Origin: Rhizobium sp. Q54
GTDB taxonomy: Bacteria > Pseudomonadota > Alphaproteobacteria > UBA828
DNA length: 64,000 nt
Assembly (NCBI GenBank): GCA_945892755.1
Contig: CAMDDO010000001.1
Location: forward strand, 62,001-126,000
Reading direction: 5' to 3'
Positions 1 through 9,618 of this stretch are shown here, in pieces. The stretch's first letter is position 1; every line of letters starts with the position of its first letter. The notes under the pieces are model-generated. The model saw only the letters and a list, made by a program, of their open reading frames with translations, was not told where the DNA came from and searched no databases. The translations under genes were made by a program, and so were the position numbers.

Positions 1-857
1 GCGACGGCAAGGTGCTCGATTGCGCTTTCGTGCCTCTGCCTGACGGCGCCACGCTGCTCACCTATCTCGACATCAGTGACCGTTTCCAGGTCGAACGCGC
101 GTTGCGCGATCGAACCGAGGCGCTTGAGACCGCCGATCGACTCAAATCGGAATTCGTCGCCAACGTGTCCTACGAGCTGCGCACACCGCTCAACACGGTG
201 ATCGGTTTCACCGAAATCCTGGTCAACCAGTATTTCGGGCCTCTCAACGAGCGCCAGCTGGAATATGCCCGAGGCGTGCTCGAATCGTCGCAGCAGCTTC
301 TCTCGTTGATCAACGACATTCTCGATCTCGCCACCATCGAAGCCGGCTTGATTCAGCTCGAAATCGAATCGGTCGACGCGCACAGCGTCCTAGTCAGCAT
401 GCTCAATCTGGTGCAGGAGAGAGCGCGCAAGCAGCAGCTCGAGCTCACGCTCGATTGCTCACGCTCGATCGGCAGACTCGACGCCGACGAACGCCGGCTC
501 AAGCAGGTGCTCTTCAACCTGTTGAGCAACGCGCTGAAGTTCACGCCGGCCGGCGGCCAAGTCACATTGGGCGCGCGGCGTGACGAGCAGTCGATGATGT
601 TCTGGGTCTCCGATACCGGCATCGGTATCGAGCGCGACCAGCAGAAGAACGTGTTCGACAATTTTCATCGCGGCACGTCGCCGGTCGCGCGCCAATCGGG
701 CGCCGGCCTTGGCCTCTCGCTCGTGCGCTACTTCGTGGAGTTGCATGGCGGCGAACTCAGCCTCGATTCGCAGCCCGACGTCGGCACGACGGTGGCTTGC
801 ACGTTTCCGCTCGAGCCGCCGGCCGATGTCAAAGCGATGTCGCCGCTCAGCCAATGA
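1..857 (+). CDS. divL: DivL-type atypical sensor kinase, C-terminal part (5' truncated by window)
   Basis: The reading frame is open from base 3, so this is the C-terminal 284 residues of a longer gene starting before the window. The visible part has the end of a PAS-like domain, a HisKA dimerisation helix pair (about residues 45-110) and a full HATPase_c domain with N-box (NLLSNALKF), G1 (DTGIGIE) and G2 (GAGLGLS). The phosphoacceptor box reads NVSYELRTPLN: the usual histidine is tyrosine (TAC at 171-173). That substitution is the hallmark of DivL, the cell-cycle kinase that works with DivK and CckA in Caulobacter and relatives. The stop overlaps the tsaE start (ATGA), and the following tsaE-amgK-murU order supports the orthology. 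The DivL name rests on this residue and the context; the N-terminal domains are not visible. Confidence 0.8.
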   Translation, partial: DGKVLDCAFVPLPDGATLLTYLDISDRFQVERALRDRTEALETADRLKSEFVANVSYELRTPLNTVIGFTEILVNQYFGPLNERQLEYARGVLESSQQLLSLINDILDLATIEAGLIQLEIESVDAHSVLVSMLNLVQERARKQQLELTLDCSRSIGRLDADERRLKQVLFNLLSNALKFTPAGGQVTLGARRDEQSMMFWVSDTGIGIERDQQKNVFDNFHRGTSPVARQSGAGLGLSLVRYFVELHGGELSLDSQPDVGTTVACTFPLEPPADVKAMSPLSQ

Positions 858-1363
858 CACCGCTCTCATCCGTTGTGCCATCGGGACCAAGCTCGACTTT
901 CGAAGTCGAGCTCGCCGACCTTGCCGACACCGAACGGTTCGCGGCCCACCTCGCGCGTCAGACGCGGTCAGGCGACGTCATCGGTCTCGAAGGGCCGCTT
1001 GGCGCCGGCAAGACGACGTTCGCGCGCGGCTTTATCGTGGCGCTCTTGGGCCCCGTTGAAGTGCCAAGCCCGACCTTCACGTTGTTGCAGACCTACGAGC
1101 GGAACGACCTTTCGCTCTGGCATTTCGATCTCTATCGCCTCTCGAAACCCGAGGACGTTGTGGAACTCGGCCTCGAGGAAGCGCTCGGCCGCGCCATTGT
1201 CCTGATCGAGTGGCCCGAGCGACTTGGCGCCTTTGCGCCGGTCGATCGGTTGGTGATCCGCTTCGAGCCCGGTCCGGCGCACAATTTCCGGCATGCGCGG
1301 TTGACGGCCCATGGGCCGCGCGGTCATGCGCTGCTTGCCGCGCTGAGGGCGAAGACACCATGA
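854..1363 (+). CDS. tsaE: tRNA threonylcarbamoyladenosine biosynthesis ATPase TsaE
   Basis: This 169-residue P-loop protein matches TsaE, the ATPase that with TsaB and TsaD makes the t6A37 modification of ANN-decoding tRNAs. The Walker A motif GPLGAGKTT lies at residues 47-55. It is followed by the family motifs SPTFTL and WHFDLYRL and the late IEWPER segment. The frame is open further upstream, but the ATG at 854 is chosen because it overlaps the stop of the preceding kinase gene as ATGA and gives the usual family length. Its own stop overlaps the amgK start in the same way, so translation along this chain is probably coupled. Confidence 0.95.
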   Translation: MTPLSSVVPSGPSSTFEVELADLADTERFAAHLARQTRSGDVIGLEGPLGAGKTTFARGFIVALLGPVEVPSPTFTLLQTYERNDLSLWHFDLYRLSKPEDVVELGLEEALGRAIVLIEWPERLGAFAPVDRLVIRFEPGPAHNFRHARLTAHGPRGHALLAALRAKTP

Positions 1364-2376
1364 GCGAGCGCGACGACCAGATCGTGCGTTTCCTTGCCTC
1401 GGCCGGATGGGCTGGCGCCGTGCGTCGGCCGCTGGCTGGCGACGCCTCCTTCCGGCACTATGAGCGCTTGAGCCGAAGCGGCGGCAGCGCCGTCCTGATG
1501 GACGCCCCGCCGCCCAAAGAAGACGTGCGCCCGTTCCTCGCCATCGCGCGCCATCTGAGCCGTCTTGGCTACAGCGCGCCCGTGATCAAGGCCGCCGACG
1601 AGGTGGCCGGATTCGTGCTGCTCGAAGATCTAGGTGACGATCTCTATACGCGTGTGCTGGCTGGCCCGGACGGCGCCCGGCTTGAGCCCGAGCTCTACGC
1701 CGCGGCGATCGATTTGCTGGCCGATCTTCACACGCGCCAGGCGCCGGAGGGGCTCGCGCGCTATGACGAGCCGCGCCTGCTGACCGAGACGGAATTGTTT
1801 CTCGACTGGTACGTGCCACGCCGCTTCGGCCGCATGGTCGAGCCGGCCGAACGCGAAGCCTATCGCGCGGCCTGGCGCGAGGTGCTGCCGTTTGCCTGGC
1901 GGGCACCCGCCGCGCTCGCCTTGCGTGACTACCACGCCGATAATCTGATTTGGTTGCCGACGCGCGGCGGAACAACACCCGACCCGCAAGGCATTTGCCG
2001 TGTCGGGCTGCTCGACTTTCAGGACGCCATCGTCGCGCCCATGCCCTATGACTTGGTCTCACTGCTCGAAGACGCCAGGCGCGACGTGCCGGCGCCGCTT
2101 GTCGAAACCATGATTGCCCGGTATCTGGCCGCGCGCCCCGAGCTTGACGAAACGATTTTTCGCACCGCGTATGCCGTGCTCGGCGCGCAACGCAATGTGC
2201 GCATCCTCGGAATCTTCTCGCGTCTCTGCGTACGCGACGGCAAGGCGCGCTATCTCGGCTTCCTGCCGCGCGTTTGGGCTTTGGTCGAGCACGATCTGTC
2301 GCACCCGGCGCTCGCCCCGGTTGCCCGATGGTTCGCACGGGCCGTGCCACCCGCCGAACGCGAGCGAGCCGCGTGA
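1360..2376 (+). CDS. amgK: N-acetylmuramate/N-acetylglucosamine anomeric kinase AmgK
   Basis: The product (338 residues) has the aminoglycoside-phosphotransferase/choline-kinase fold. A Brenner-type catalytic segment DYHADN lies at residues 190-195, and a magnesium-binding LLDFQDA follows. Immediately downstream is a MurU-type nucleotidyltransferase, and this pair defines the anabolic cell-wall recycling route in which MurNAc is phosphorylated at C1 and then converted to UDP-MurNAc, bypassing de novo synthesis and fosfomycin-sensitive MurA. The frame extends upstream into tsaE, but the ATG at 1360 overlapping the tsaE stop gives a normal length. The stop overlaps the murU GTG. Confidence 0.88.
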   Translation: MSERDDQIVRFLASAGWAGAVRRPLAGDASFRHYERLSRSGGSAVLMDAPPPKEDVRPFLAIARHLSRLGYSAPVIKAADEVAGFVLLEDLGDDLYTRVLAGPDGARLEPELYAAAIDLLADLHTRQAPEGLARYDEPRLLTETELFLDWYVPRRFGRMVEPAEREAYRAAWREVLPFAWRAPAALALRDYHADNLIWLPTRGGTTPDPQGICRVGLLDFQDAIVAPMPYDLVSLLEDARRDVPAPLVETMIARYLAARPELDETIFRTAYAVLGAQRNVRILGIFSRLCVRDGKARYLGFLPRVWALVEHDLSHPALAPVARWFARAVPPAERERAA

Positions 2377-3101
2377 TCGAGCCGCCGCGCCACGCCATGG
2401 TGCTGGCCGCGGGCAAGGGTGTGCGGCTGCGGCCGATCACCGAACGGGTGCCGAAGCCGCTCGTCAAGGTCGGCGGCCGCGCGTTGATCGACTACGCGCT
2501 CGGCGCCTTGATCGCGACCGGTGTGCGCGAGGCGGTGGTCAATGCGCACTATTTGCCCGAGGCGATCGAAGCCTTCGTCGCCGACTTTCGGCGCAGCCAT
2601 CCTGCGCTTCGACTGCACCTCTCGCGCGAAGAGGCGTTGCTCGAGACCGGCGGCGGCGTGGTTTTCGCGCGCGGCCTGCTCGGCGGCGCGCCGTTCTACG
2701 TGCTCAATTCAGATGTCATCGTGCGCGATGGCGCGACGCCCGCGCTGCTTCGGCTCGCCCAGATGTTCGACCCGGCGCGCATGGACGCCCTGCTTCTGCT
2801 GCAACCGGTGTCGCGTGCCGTCGGCTATGACGGCAAGGGCGACTACCTGCTTGCACCCGACGGTCGATTGATCAGTCGCAGCAACGAGCCGAGCGCGCCG
2901 TTCGTCTTTACCGGCGCACAGATACTGGCACCGCGCCTGCTCGACGGCGCACCGGAAGGCGCGTTCTCTCTCAAGGTTCTCTACGACCGCGCCGAGGCCG
3001 AGCGCCGCCTGTTCGGCCTGGTTCATGACGGCGCCTGGCTGCATATCGGCACGCCCGATGCGCTGGACCTCGCCGAGCGGGCGATCGCGGCCGCGTCATG
3101 A
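2373..3101 (+). CDS. murU: N-acetylmuramate alpha-1-phosphate uridylyltransferase MurU
   Basis: This 242-residue sugar-nucleotide transferase would make UDP-MurNAc from MurNAc-1-phosphate and UTP. The nucleotidyltransferase signature LAAGKGVRLRP is at residues 11-21 and the PKPL lysine motif follows shortly after. NSDV near residue 113 fits the metal-binding aspartate. The GTG at 2373 is preferred because it overlaps the amgK stop (GTGA) and leaves the signature at the usual distance from the N terminus. An ATG at 2397 would cut into that region. The stop overlaps the addB start (ATGA). Confidence 0.87.
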   Translation: MIEPPRHAMVLAAGKGVRLRPITERVPKPLVKVGGRALIDYALGALIATGVREAVVNAHYLPEAIEAFVADFRRSHPALRLHLSREEALLETGGGVVFARGLLGGAPFYVLNSDVIVRDGATPALLRLAQMFDPARMDALLLLQPVSRAVGYDGKGDYLLAPDGRLISRSNEPSAPFVFTGAQILAPRLLDGAPEGAFSLKVLYDRAEAERRLFGLVHDGAWLHIGTPDALDLAERAIAAAS

Positions 3102-6100
3102 GCCGGGCGGAGGCGCCCTCGCGCGCGCCCGCCGTCTATTCCATTCCCGCGGGCCTGCCATTCGCCAAAACCTTGGCGGACGCGCTGTTCGGCCCTGGCG
3201 CCTTGGCCCTGGCGACGGACGACCCCCTTGCCATCGCGCGTGCCACGATCTTCGTGCCGACGCGCCGCGCCGCTCGCGCGCTGAGTGAGGCGTTGGTGCG
3301 GCGGAGCGGCGCCCGGGCCACCTTGCTGCCGCGAATCCGCCCATTCGGCGATCTCGACGACGACGAGGCGTTGCTGGGTGACGCACCACACGACGAATCC
3401 GACGATTTGCCGCCGGCGGCCGCCCCGATGGCGCGTTGTTTCCTCCTGATGCGTCTGGTCATGGCATGGCGCGAAAGAAAGACCGGCGTGCCTATGGTGC
3501 GCGCCGACGAGGCCGCCAGGCTGGCGCAAACGCTTGCCCGTTTCATCGATGAAATGCAGAGCGAGCGTCTTGACCCGGCGGCGCTCAAGGATCTCGCGCC
3601 CGAGCGCTTCGCCGCGCATTGGCAAGAGATCGTCGAGTTCCTCGCCATCGTCACGCGCGAGTGGCCGGCCGTCATGACGCGGCTCGGGCTGATCGACCCG
3701 ATCGCGCGGCGCAATCTTGCGCTCCAGCGCCTCGCGGCGCGCTGGCGGGCGAAGCCGCCGCCTCATCCGGTGATCGCGGCGGGCTCGACCGGCAGCCTGC
3801 CGGCGACCGCCGAGCTGATCGCCACCATCGCTCGCCTTCCGAAGGGCGCGGTCGTGTTGCCAGGACTCGACCGCACCCTTGATGACGAGGCCTGGGCCGC
3901 GCTCGAGCCTTCCCACCCGCAATATGGCCTGAAAATGCTCACCGAGGGGCTTGGCATGCCGCGCGTGGCGGTGCGCGATCTGGTCGCGGCTCAACCAAGG
4001 CGCGGCGCGCGGCTCGCGTTGATCGCCGAGGCCTTGCGCCCCGCCGTGACGACCCATGTTTGGCGCGCTCTGACGCCGCTCGACCGTACGGCCCTTGATG
4101 GCTTCGCGTGGGTCGAATGCGCCAATGAGGAGGCGGAGGCCGGCGTGATCGCGCTCAAACTGCGTGAGACGTTGGAGACGCCTGAAAAGACCGCCGCGCT
4201 CGTGACCGCCGATCGAGGCCTCGCGCGGCGCGTCGCCGCTCAGCTTGAACGTTACGGAATCGTCGTCGACGATTCGGCGGGGCGGCCGCTTGCGCTTACG
4301 CCGCCCGGCGCGTTCTTGCGACTATCCGGCTCGCTTGAGATCGAGCAAGTCGCGCCGGTGTCGCTGCTTGCGTTATTGAAGCACCCCCTTGCCGCCGGCC
4401 GCCTTGCGCCTGAAGCGTTCCGTCGTCGGGTGCGAGCGTTAGAGCTCGCCTGTTTGCGCGGCCCGCGCCCGAGCCCGGGCTTCGAGGGCTTGCGCGCGGC
4501 GCTTCAAGACGCCGCGAACGAGCCAGAGACGAAGACCCGACGTGACGAGATCGCCGCGCTTCTACCCTGGCTCGATGGCATCGTCGCGGCCCATGCCCCA
4601 TTGGCCCAATTGATCGCATCGCCGCGCGCGACGATCGCCGCGCTGCTTGCCGCTCATATCAGCTTCGCCGAATGGCTGGCGGCGAGCGATGCCGAACATG
4701 GACCGGGGCGGCTCTGGGCCGGCGAAACGGGGGAGCGTGCCGCGGCCTTCATTGCCGAGCTCGCCGAGGCTGCCGACGACGCGCCTGAGATCGCCCCGTC
4801 GAGTTATCCCGCACTTCTCGATGCGCTGATGGCGGGCATCATGGTTCGCCCCGCGCGGCCGCGGCATTCCCGCCTGTTCATCTGGGGGCCGCTCGAAGCG
4901 CGCCTGCAAAGCGCCGATGTGATGATCCTGGGCGGATTGAACGAGGGCAGTTGGCCGCCTGAGCCGGAGCCGGACCCTTGGCTCAGCCGCCCCATGCGTG
5001 TGGCGCTCGGCTTGTCGCCACCCGAGCGGCACATCGGCCTCGCCGCCCACGACTTCACGCAGTGCTGCGGCGCGCCCGAAGTCTTGCTGACCCGCTCGCG
5101 GCGCGCTGGCACGTCGCCCACCATCGCCTCGCGTTGGCTGACCCGGCTCGACGCCTTGGTCGGCCTGATCGCGCCGGACGGGCGGTCACGGATCGATGCG
5201 CACCATCTCCGCACGTGGCAGAGCGCGCTCGAAGCGCCGGCGCGCGTCGTGCCGTGCGCCCCGCCCGCGCCTCGCCCACCGTTGCACGCGCGGCCTAGGC
5301 GGTTTTCGGTCACGGCGGTCGAGACCTGGCTGGCCGACCCCTATTCGATCTTTGCACGTCGAATTCTGCGCCTCACGCCGCTCGACGAGCTCGACGCCGA
5401 CCCAAGCGCGGCCGAGCGCGGCAGTTTAATCCACGACGTCCTCGATCGCTTCGTGCGCGATCATCCGACGGATTTGCCCGACGATGCGTTGGACCGCTTG
5501 ATCGCGGCGGGCGCGACACGCTTCGCCGCGCTCGCCCATCGCCCAGCCGTGATGGCCTTCTGGTGGCCGCGCTTCGAGCGCATCGCCGCCTGGTTTATCG
5601 ATGTAGAGCGCGAGCGCCGGGCGCAAGGCACACATCCCTGTGCGACCGAGATCGCCGGTACGCTCTGCTTCGACGCGCCTGGTGGCACATTCACGCTCAG
5701 CGCCAAGGCCGACCGCATTGACCGCGGCGCCGATGGCGGGCTCGTCATCATCGACTACAAGACCGGCACGATCCCCTCGAAGCGCGAGGTGGAAAAAGGA
5801 AAGCGCTCTCAGTTACCGCTTGAGGCCGCGATTGCGCTGGCGGGCGGCTTCGGCACGGCCGTGCCGGAAGCGCAGATCGCCGCGCTCGAATATTGGCGGC
5901 TAAGTGGCGGCGAGGAGCCGGGTGAAATCCGATCCGTGAGCGATGATCCGGGTGCGCTCGCGCGTAGCCTTCTTGCCCGCTTGCAGAATTATGTCGCGGG
6001 CTTCGATGACCCGAACACGCCCTATCGTGTGACGCCCCGACCCTCGTTCTTCCTGTCTTATCCAGATTACGACCATCTGGCGCGGGTCGGCGAATGGACT

Positions 6101-6118
6101 GTGGAGCCGGCGGAATGA
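3098..6118 (+). CDS. addB: Double-strand break repair protein AddB (alphaproteobacterial type)
   Basis: At 1006 residues this is the size of alphaproteobacterial AddB, the partner of AddA in the RecBCD-like helicase-nuclease that resects double-strand breaks for recombination. The N-terminal half is a helicase-like scaffold with FVPTRRAAR near the start. The C-terminal region has a PD-(D/E)XK nuclease core: GSLIHDVLDRF near residue 777, then IIDYKTG near 885 followed by the QLPLEAAI helix. It directly precedes addA with an ATGA overlap, so the two subunits are made from one message. Confidence 0.93.
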   Translation: MSRAEAPSRAPAVYSIPAGLPFAKTLADALFGPGALALATDDPLAIARATIFVPTRRAARALSEALVRRSGARATLLPRIRPFGDLDDDEALLGDAPHDESDDLPPAAAPMARCFLLMRLVMAWRERKTGVPMVRADEAARLAQTLARFIDEMQSERLDPAALKDLAPERFAAHWQEIVEFLAIVTREWPAVMTRLGLIDPIARRNLALQRLAARWRAKPPPHPVIAAGSTGSLPATAELIATIARLPKGAVVLPGLDRTLDDEAWAALEPSHPQYGLKMLTEGLGMPRVAVRDLVAAQPRRGARLALIAEALRPAVTTHVWRALTPLDRTALDGFAWVECANEEAEAGVIALKLRETLETPEKTAALVTADRGLARRVAAQLERYGIVVDDSAGRPLALTPPGAFLRLSGSLEIEQVAPVSLLALLKHPLAAGRLAPEAFRRRVRALELACLRGPRPSPGFEGLRAALQDAANEPETKTRRDEIAALLPWLDGIVAAHAPLAQLIASPRATIAALLAAHISFAEWLAASDAEHGPGRLWAGETGERAAAFIAELAEAADDAPEIAPSSYPALLDALMAGIMVRPARPRHSRLFIWGPLEARLQSADVMILGGLNEGSWPPEPEPDPWLSRPMRVALGLSPPERHIGLAAHDFTQCCGAPEVLLTRSRRAGTSPTIASRWLTRLDALVGLIAPDGRSRIDAHHLRTWQSALEAPARVVPCAPPAPRPPLHARPRRFSVTAVETWLADPYSIFARRILRLTPLDELDADPSAAERGSLIHDVLDRFVRDHPTDLPDDALDRLIAAGATRFAALAHRPAVMAFWWPRFERIAAWFIDVERERRAQGTHPCATEIAGTLCFDAPGGTFTLSAKADRIDRGADGGLVIIDYKTGTIPSKREVEKGKRSQLPLEAAIALAGGFGTAVPEAQIAALEYWRLSGGEEPGEIRSVSDDPGALARSLLARLQNYVAGFDDPNTPYRVTPRPSFFLSYPDYDHLARVGEWTVEPAE

Positions 6119-9100
6119 GCCGAGAATCGCCCGCCGATCCACGCGCCCGCGCGCTGGAGCCTGACGCCACTGTCTGGGTCACCGCCTCGGCCGGCAGCGG
6201 CAAGACGCGGCTTTTGACCGAACGCGTGATTCGCCTGCTGGTCGGGGGCACGCCACCGGAACGCATTCTCTGCGTCACCTTCACGCGCGCCGCAGCGGCG
6301 GAAATGGCGCAGCGCATCAACGAAACGCTCGCCGCCTATGCGACGGCCGAGGACGCCGAGCTTGATAAAGCACTCGCGGCGCTGCTGGACCGCACCGCGC
6401 GATCCGCCGAGCGCCTGCGGGCGCGGCAATTGTTCGCCCAGGTGCTCGACGCGCCGGGCGGTATCCGTATTCTGACCATTCACGCCTTTTGCCAATCGCT
6501 TCTACGACGCTTTCCGCTCGAAGCGGGGCTCGCCCCGCATTTCGACGTCCTCGACCAACCGGGCCAACGCGCACTTCTCGCCGATGCCGAGGCACGGCTC
6601 TTTGCCGAGGCCGGCGCGGCGCCCGACAACCCAGCCTCGCTGGCACTCAGCCGCCTCAGCCCAGCGTTCGATGAGGCGCGCTTCGCGGAATTGATCGAGG
6701 CGCTGCGCCTTGAACGCGCCCGCCTCGCTGCCGCACGAACCGCTTTTGGCGGCATCGACGCCTTGATCGGCGCCGTGCATCGGCGGCTCGACACGCCGGT
6801 CGGCGCCGATCAATCCCATGTCGTGGCGGACGCGGCCGCCGACGGCGCGTTCGAGCGCGACGCGCTGGCCCGTGCGGTCACGGCGCTGGACCGCCATGGC
6901 GGGAAAACCGACAAGGAGCGTGGCGCGAGAATCAAGACCTGGCTGGCGCTCGATCATGGCGAGAGAGCCGCGAGATTCGATTTCTACATCATGGCGTTTT
7001 TGACCAAGGACGATCTCGCACCCCGAGCCAGGCTCGCGACCAACGCCGTCAACACCGCCGCCCCTGAGACCAATGAAGCCCTCGCGCAAGAGCAGACGCG
7101 CTTGCTCGATTTCGTCGGGCGACGGCGTAGCGTGACGCTGGCCGCCAACACGGCGGCGTTGCTGCGCATCGAGGCGCGCTTCGAGACAATTTATGCCGAT
7201 GAGAAGGCCAACCACGCGGCGCTCGACTTTGACGATCAGATCGAGGAAGCACGGGCGCTTCTGGAGGAAAAAGGCGCCGGCGCCTGGGTGCTCTACAAGC
7301 TCGATGGCGGGCTCGATCATATTCTGCTCGACGAGGCGCAGGATACCGCGCCCGCGCAATGGCGTGTCATCGCGGCCCTCGCGGCCGAGTTTTTCGTCGG
7401 TCTCGGCGCGCGCGAGCAGAAACGCACCGTGTTCGCGGTCGGTGACGAGAAACAATCGATCTTTAGCTTCCAAGGCGCCGATGTGAAGGCGCTCGAGGCC
7501 GAGCGCGAGCGCCTGATGGCGCGCGTACAGGCGGCCAAATTGCCGTTCCACGACGTGCCGCTCGTGCGCTCATTCCGCTCGACCGCGCCGATACTCGCGC
7601 TGGTCGACGCGACCTTCGCCGATGAAGCGGTGCGCCGGGGCGTCGCGCGCGACAGCGGGGTGATCGGTCATACGCTCGTGCGCGAGGGGCAGGCCGGCCT
7701 GATCGAGCTTTGGCCCATGATCGAGCCGGGCGAGAATCATATCGCCGATCCCTTCGACCTGCCGCTCACCCAAGAGGCCGTGGATGACTCCGAGGCACGT
7801 CTCGCGCGCTATGTCGCGACGCGCATCTTGCGCTGGTTGAGGCCGCGCGATGCCGCCGAGCGCGCCGACGCCATGTTACCCGCGCGCGCGCGTGCGATAA
7901 AGCCGGGCGACATCATGGTGCTGGTGCGTCGTCGCTCGGCGTTCGTGCCTCGATTGGTCGCTCTCCTGAAAAAGGAGAACGTACCAGTCGCCGGCGTCGA
8001 TCGCATGGTGGTGACCGAACAGCTCGCCGTGAAGGATTTGCTCGCGCTCGGCCAAGCGCTGTTGTTGCCGCAGGACGATCTCAATTTCGCCTGCCTCCTC
8101 AAGAGCCCGCTGATCGGCTTCGACGACGATCAATTGTTTGCGCTCGCTCATGATCGTGGCGCCGCCTCGCTTTGGCAGACGCTGAGCGCACGGCAGAACG
8201 AAAATCAGGATTTCGCCGTTGCGCATGGCTGGTTCGCCGCCCTGCTGGCGCGCGCCGATTTTCAACCGCCCTTCGAGTTGTTGGCTGGCGTGCTTGCGCG
8301 CGGCGGCCGTGCCAAATTGCTGAAGCGTCTCGGCCCGGAATCCAACGACGCGATCGATGAGCTGCTGATTCTCGCGCTCAGTTATGAGCGCGATCACGCG
8401 CCGTCCATGCAGGGGTTCTTGCACTGGCTGCGCACAAGCCAGAGCGCTATCAAGCGCGACCTCGACCATGGCCGCGACGAAGTGCGCGTCATGACCGTAC
8501 ATGGCGCGAAAGGCCTGCAGGCGCCGGTCGTGATCCTGCCCGATACGGTCAGCGCGCCGGCGACCAAGCTTGGCGTCCTGTGGACCGAGGCCGACGCGCG
8601 GTCGCCTGCCCTGCCGTTGTTTCCGGCGCGCGCCGCTCATCTCGATGCCATTGGCCAGGCGGCCCTTGCCGCGAAAAAAGTGGCGGAGGCCGAAGAGCAG
8701 CGCCGACTGCTCTATGTCGCGCTGACCCGCGCCGAGGATCGGCTCTATGTCGGCGGCTGGCGGGGGCCGAGGCAGGCGCCGGCGGATTGCTGGTATCACT
8801 TGATCGAGGCGGGTTTCGCGCGGCTCGAAGGCGTTCGATCCGTGCCTTTGCTCGGGTCGAGCGTGGCTGCCAAGCAACTTTCCGCGCCGCAAACAGCGAA
8901 GCCCGACCCCGCCCAAACGGAGGAAATCGCGCCTGCGCCTGCGCCGCCGCTGCCTGAATGGGCGCAACGACCACCGCCACCCGAGCCCACCGTGGCGCGT
9001 GTCATCACGCCGTCACGCCGATACGCGGTCGAACTGGCCGCCGGCTCGCCCTTGACGCCAGCGGGCGATTCGGCGCGTCGACGCGGCCGCCTGATTCACC

Positions 9101-9564
9101 GCCTGCTCGAGCTTCTGCCCGAGATCGCGCCGGACGCTCGCCAAGCGACGATCGCGCGTTATCTTGGCCGTGAGTCGCTCGGACTCGAGCCCGAGGAGCG
9201 CGCCAACATCGCGGCGGCGGTCGGCCGCGTGCTCGACGATCCCAAGCTGAGCCCGCTCTTTGGCCCGGACAGCCTCGCCGAAGTGCCGCTTTCGGCCGAG
9301 ATCGGCGGCGCGGTGATTTCCGGCCAGGTCGACCGGCTGGTGGTCACACCGGAACGCGTCACGGTGCTCGACTACAAGACCGGCGCCGTGGTGCCTGATT
9401 CGCCGTCCGACCTGGCGCCGGCCTACGCCGCGCAAATGGCGGCCTACCGCTCGGTGCTCCGACGTGCCTTTCCGGGCCGGATCATCGCCAGCGGGCTCCT
9501 GTTCACCGATCGGCCGGTCCTATACTGGCTAGAAGATTCGCTGCTTGACGCCTTCGCACCTTGA
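6115..9564 (+). CDS. addA: Double-strand break repair helicase-nuclease AddA (alphaproteobacterial type)
   Basis: The product (1149 residues from the ATG at 6115) is a UvrD/RecB-family 3'-5' helicase fused to a nuclease. Walker A is ASAGSGKTRLL at residues 24-34. Walker B is ILLDEAQDT, motif III is VGDEKQSIFSFQGAD, motif V is VMTVHGAKGLQ and motif VI is LLYVALTRAEDRLY. The C-terminal PD-(D/E)XK nuclease has GRLIHRLLELLP, GQVDRLV and VLDYKTG. The frame could start seven codons earlier, but 6115 overlaps the addB stop as ATGA, as at every other junction of this operon. A small GC hairpin without a T-run follows at 9571-9584. Confidence 0.94.
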   Translation: MSRESPADPRARALEPDATVWVTASAGSGKTRLLTERVIRLLVGGTPPERILCVTFTRAAAAEMAQRINETLAAYATAEDAELDKALAALLDRTARSAERLRARQLFAQVLDAPGGIRILTIHAFCQSLLRRFPLEAGLAPHFDVLDQPGQRALLADAEARLFAEAGAAPDNPASLALSRLSPAFDEARFAELIEALRLERARLAAARTAFGGIDALIGAVHRRLDTPVGADQSHVVADAAADGAFERDALARAVTALDRHGGKTDKERGARIKTWLALDHGERAARFDFYIMAFLTKDDLAPRARLATNAVNTAAPETNEALAQEQTRLLDFVGRRRSVTLAANTAALLRIEARFETIYADEKANHAALDFDDQIEEARALLEEKGAGAWVLYKLDGGLDHILLDEAQDTAPAQWRVIAALAAEFFVGLGAREQKRTVFAVGDEKQSIFSFQGADVKALEAERERLMARVQAAKLPFHDVPLVRSFRSTAPILALVDATFADEAVRRGVARDSGVIGHTLVREGQAGLIELWPMIEPGENHIADPFDLPLTQEAVDDSEARLARYVATRILRWLRPRDAAERADAMLPARARAIKPGDIMVLVRRRSAFVPRLVALLKKENVPVAGVDRMVVTEQLAVKDLLALGQALLLPQDDLNFACLLKSPLIGFDDDQLFALAHDRGAASLWQTLSARQNENQDFAVAHGWFAALLARADFQPPFELLAGVLARGGRAKLLKRLGPESNDAIDELLILALSYERDHAPSMQGFLHWLRTSQSAIKRDLDHGRDEVRVMTVHGAKGLQAPVVILPDTVSAPATKLGVLWTEADARSPALPLFPARAAHLDAIGQAALAAKKVAEAEEQRRLLYVALTRAEDRLYVGGWRGPRQAPADCWYHLIEAGFARLEGVRSVPLLGSSVAAKQLSAPQTAKPDPAQTEEIAPAPAPPLPEWAQRPPPPEPTVARVITPSRRYAVELAAGSPLTPAGDSARRRGRLIHRLLELLPEIAPDARQATIARYLGRESLGLEPEERANIAAAVGRVLDDPKLSPLFGPDSLAEVPLSAEIGGAVISGQVDRLVVTPERVTVLDYKTGAVVPDSPSDLAPAYAAQMAAYRSVLRRAFPGRIIASGLLFTDRPVLYWLEDSLLDAFAP

Positions 9565-9618
9565 CCCAGCGGGGCTCGCGCCCCAACATTCCTCGAGCCT
9601 CTAATGGAGTCCCCCCGA

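Noticed and set aside
3023-4057. Long minus-strand reading frame opposite the start of addB
   Set aside because: It is antisense to a clear AddB frame, rich in arginine, glycine and histidine, and has no domain; it arises from high-GC codon bias.
7876-8967. 363-codon minus-strand frame opposite addA
   Set aside because: It lies wholly opposite conserved AddA helicase motifs and has no family signature or ribosome site.
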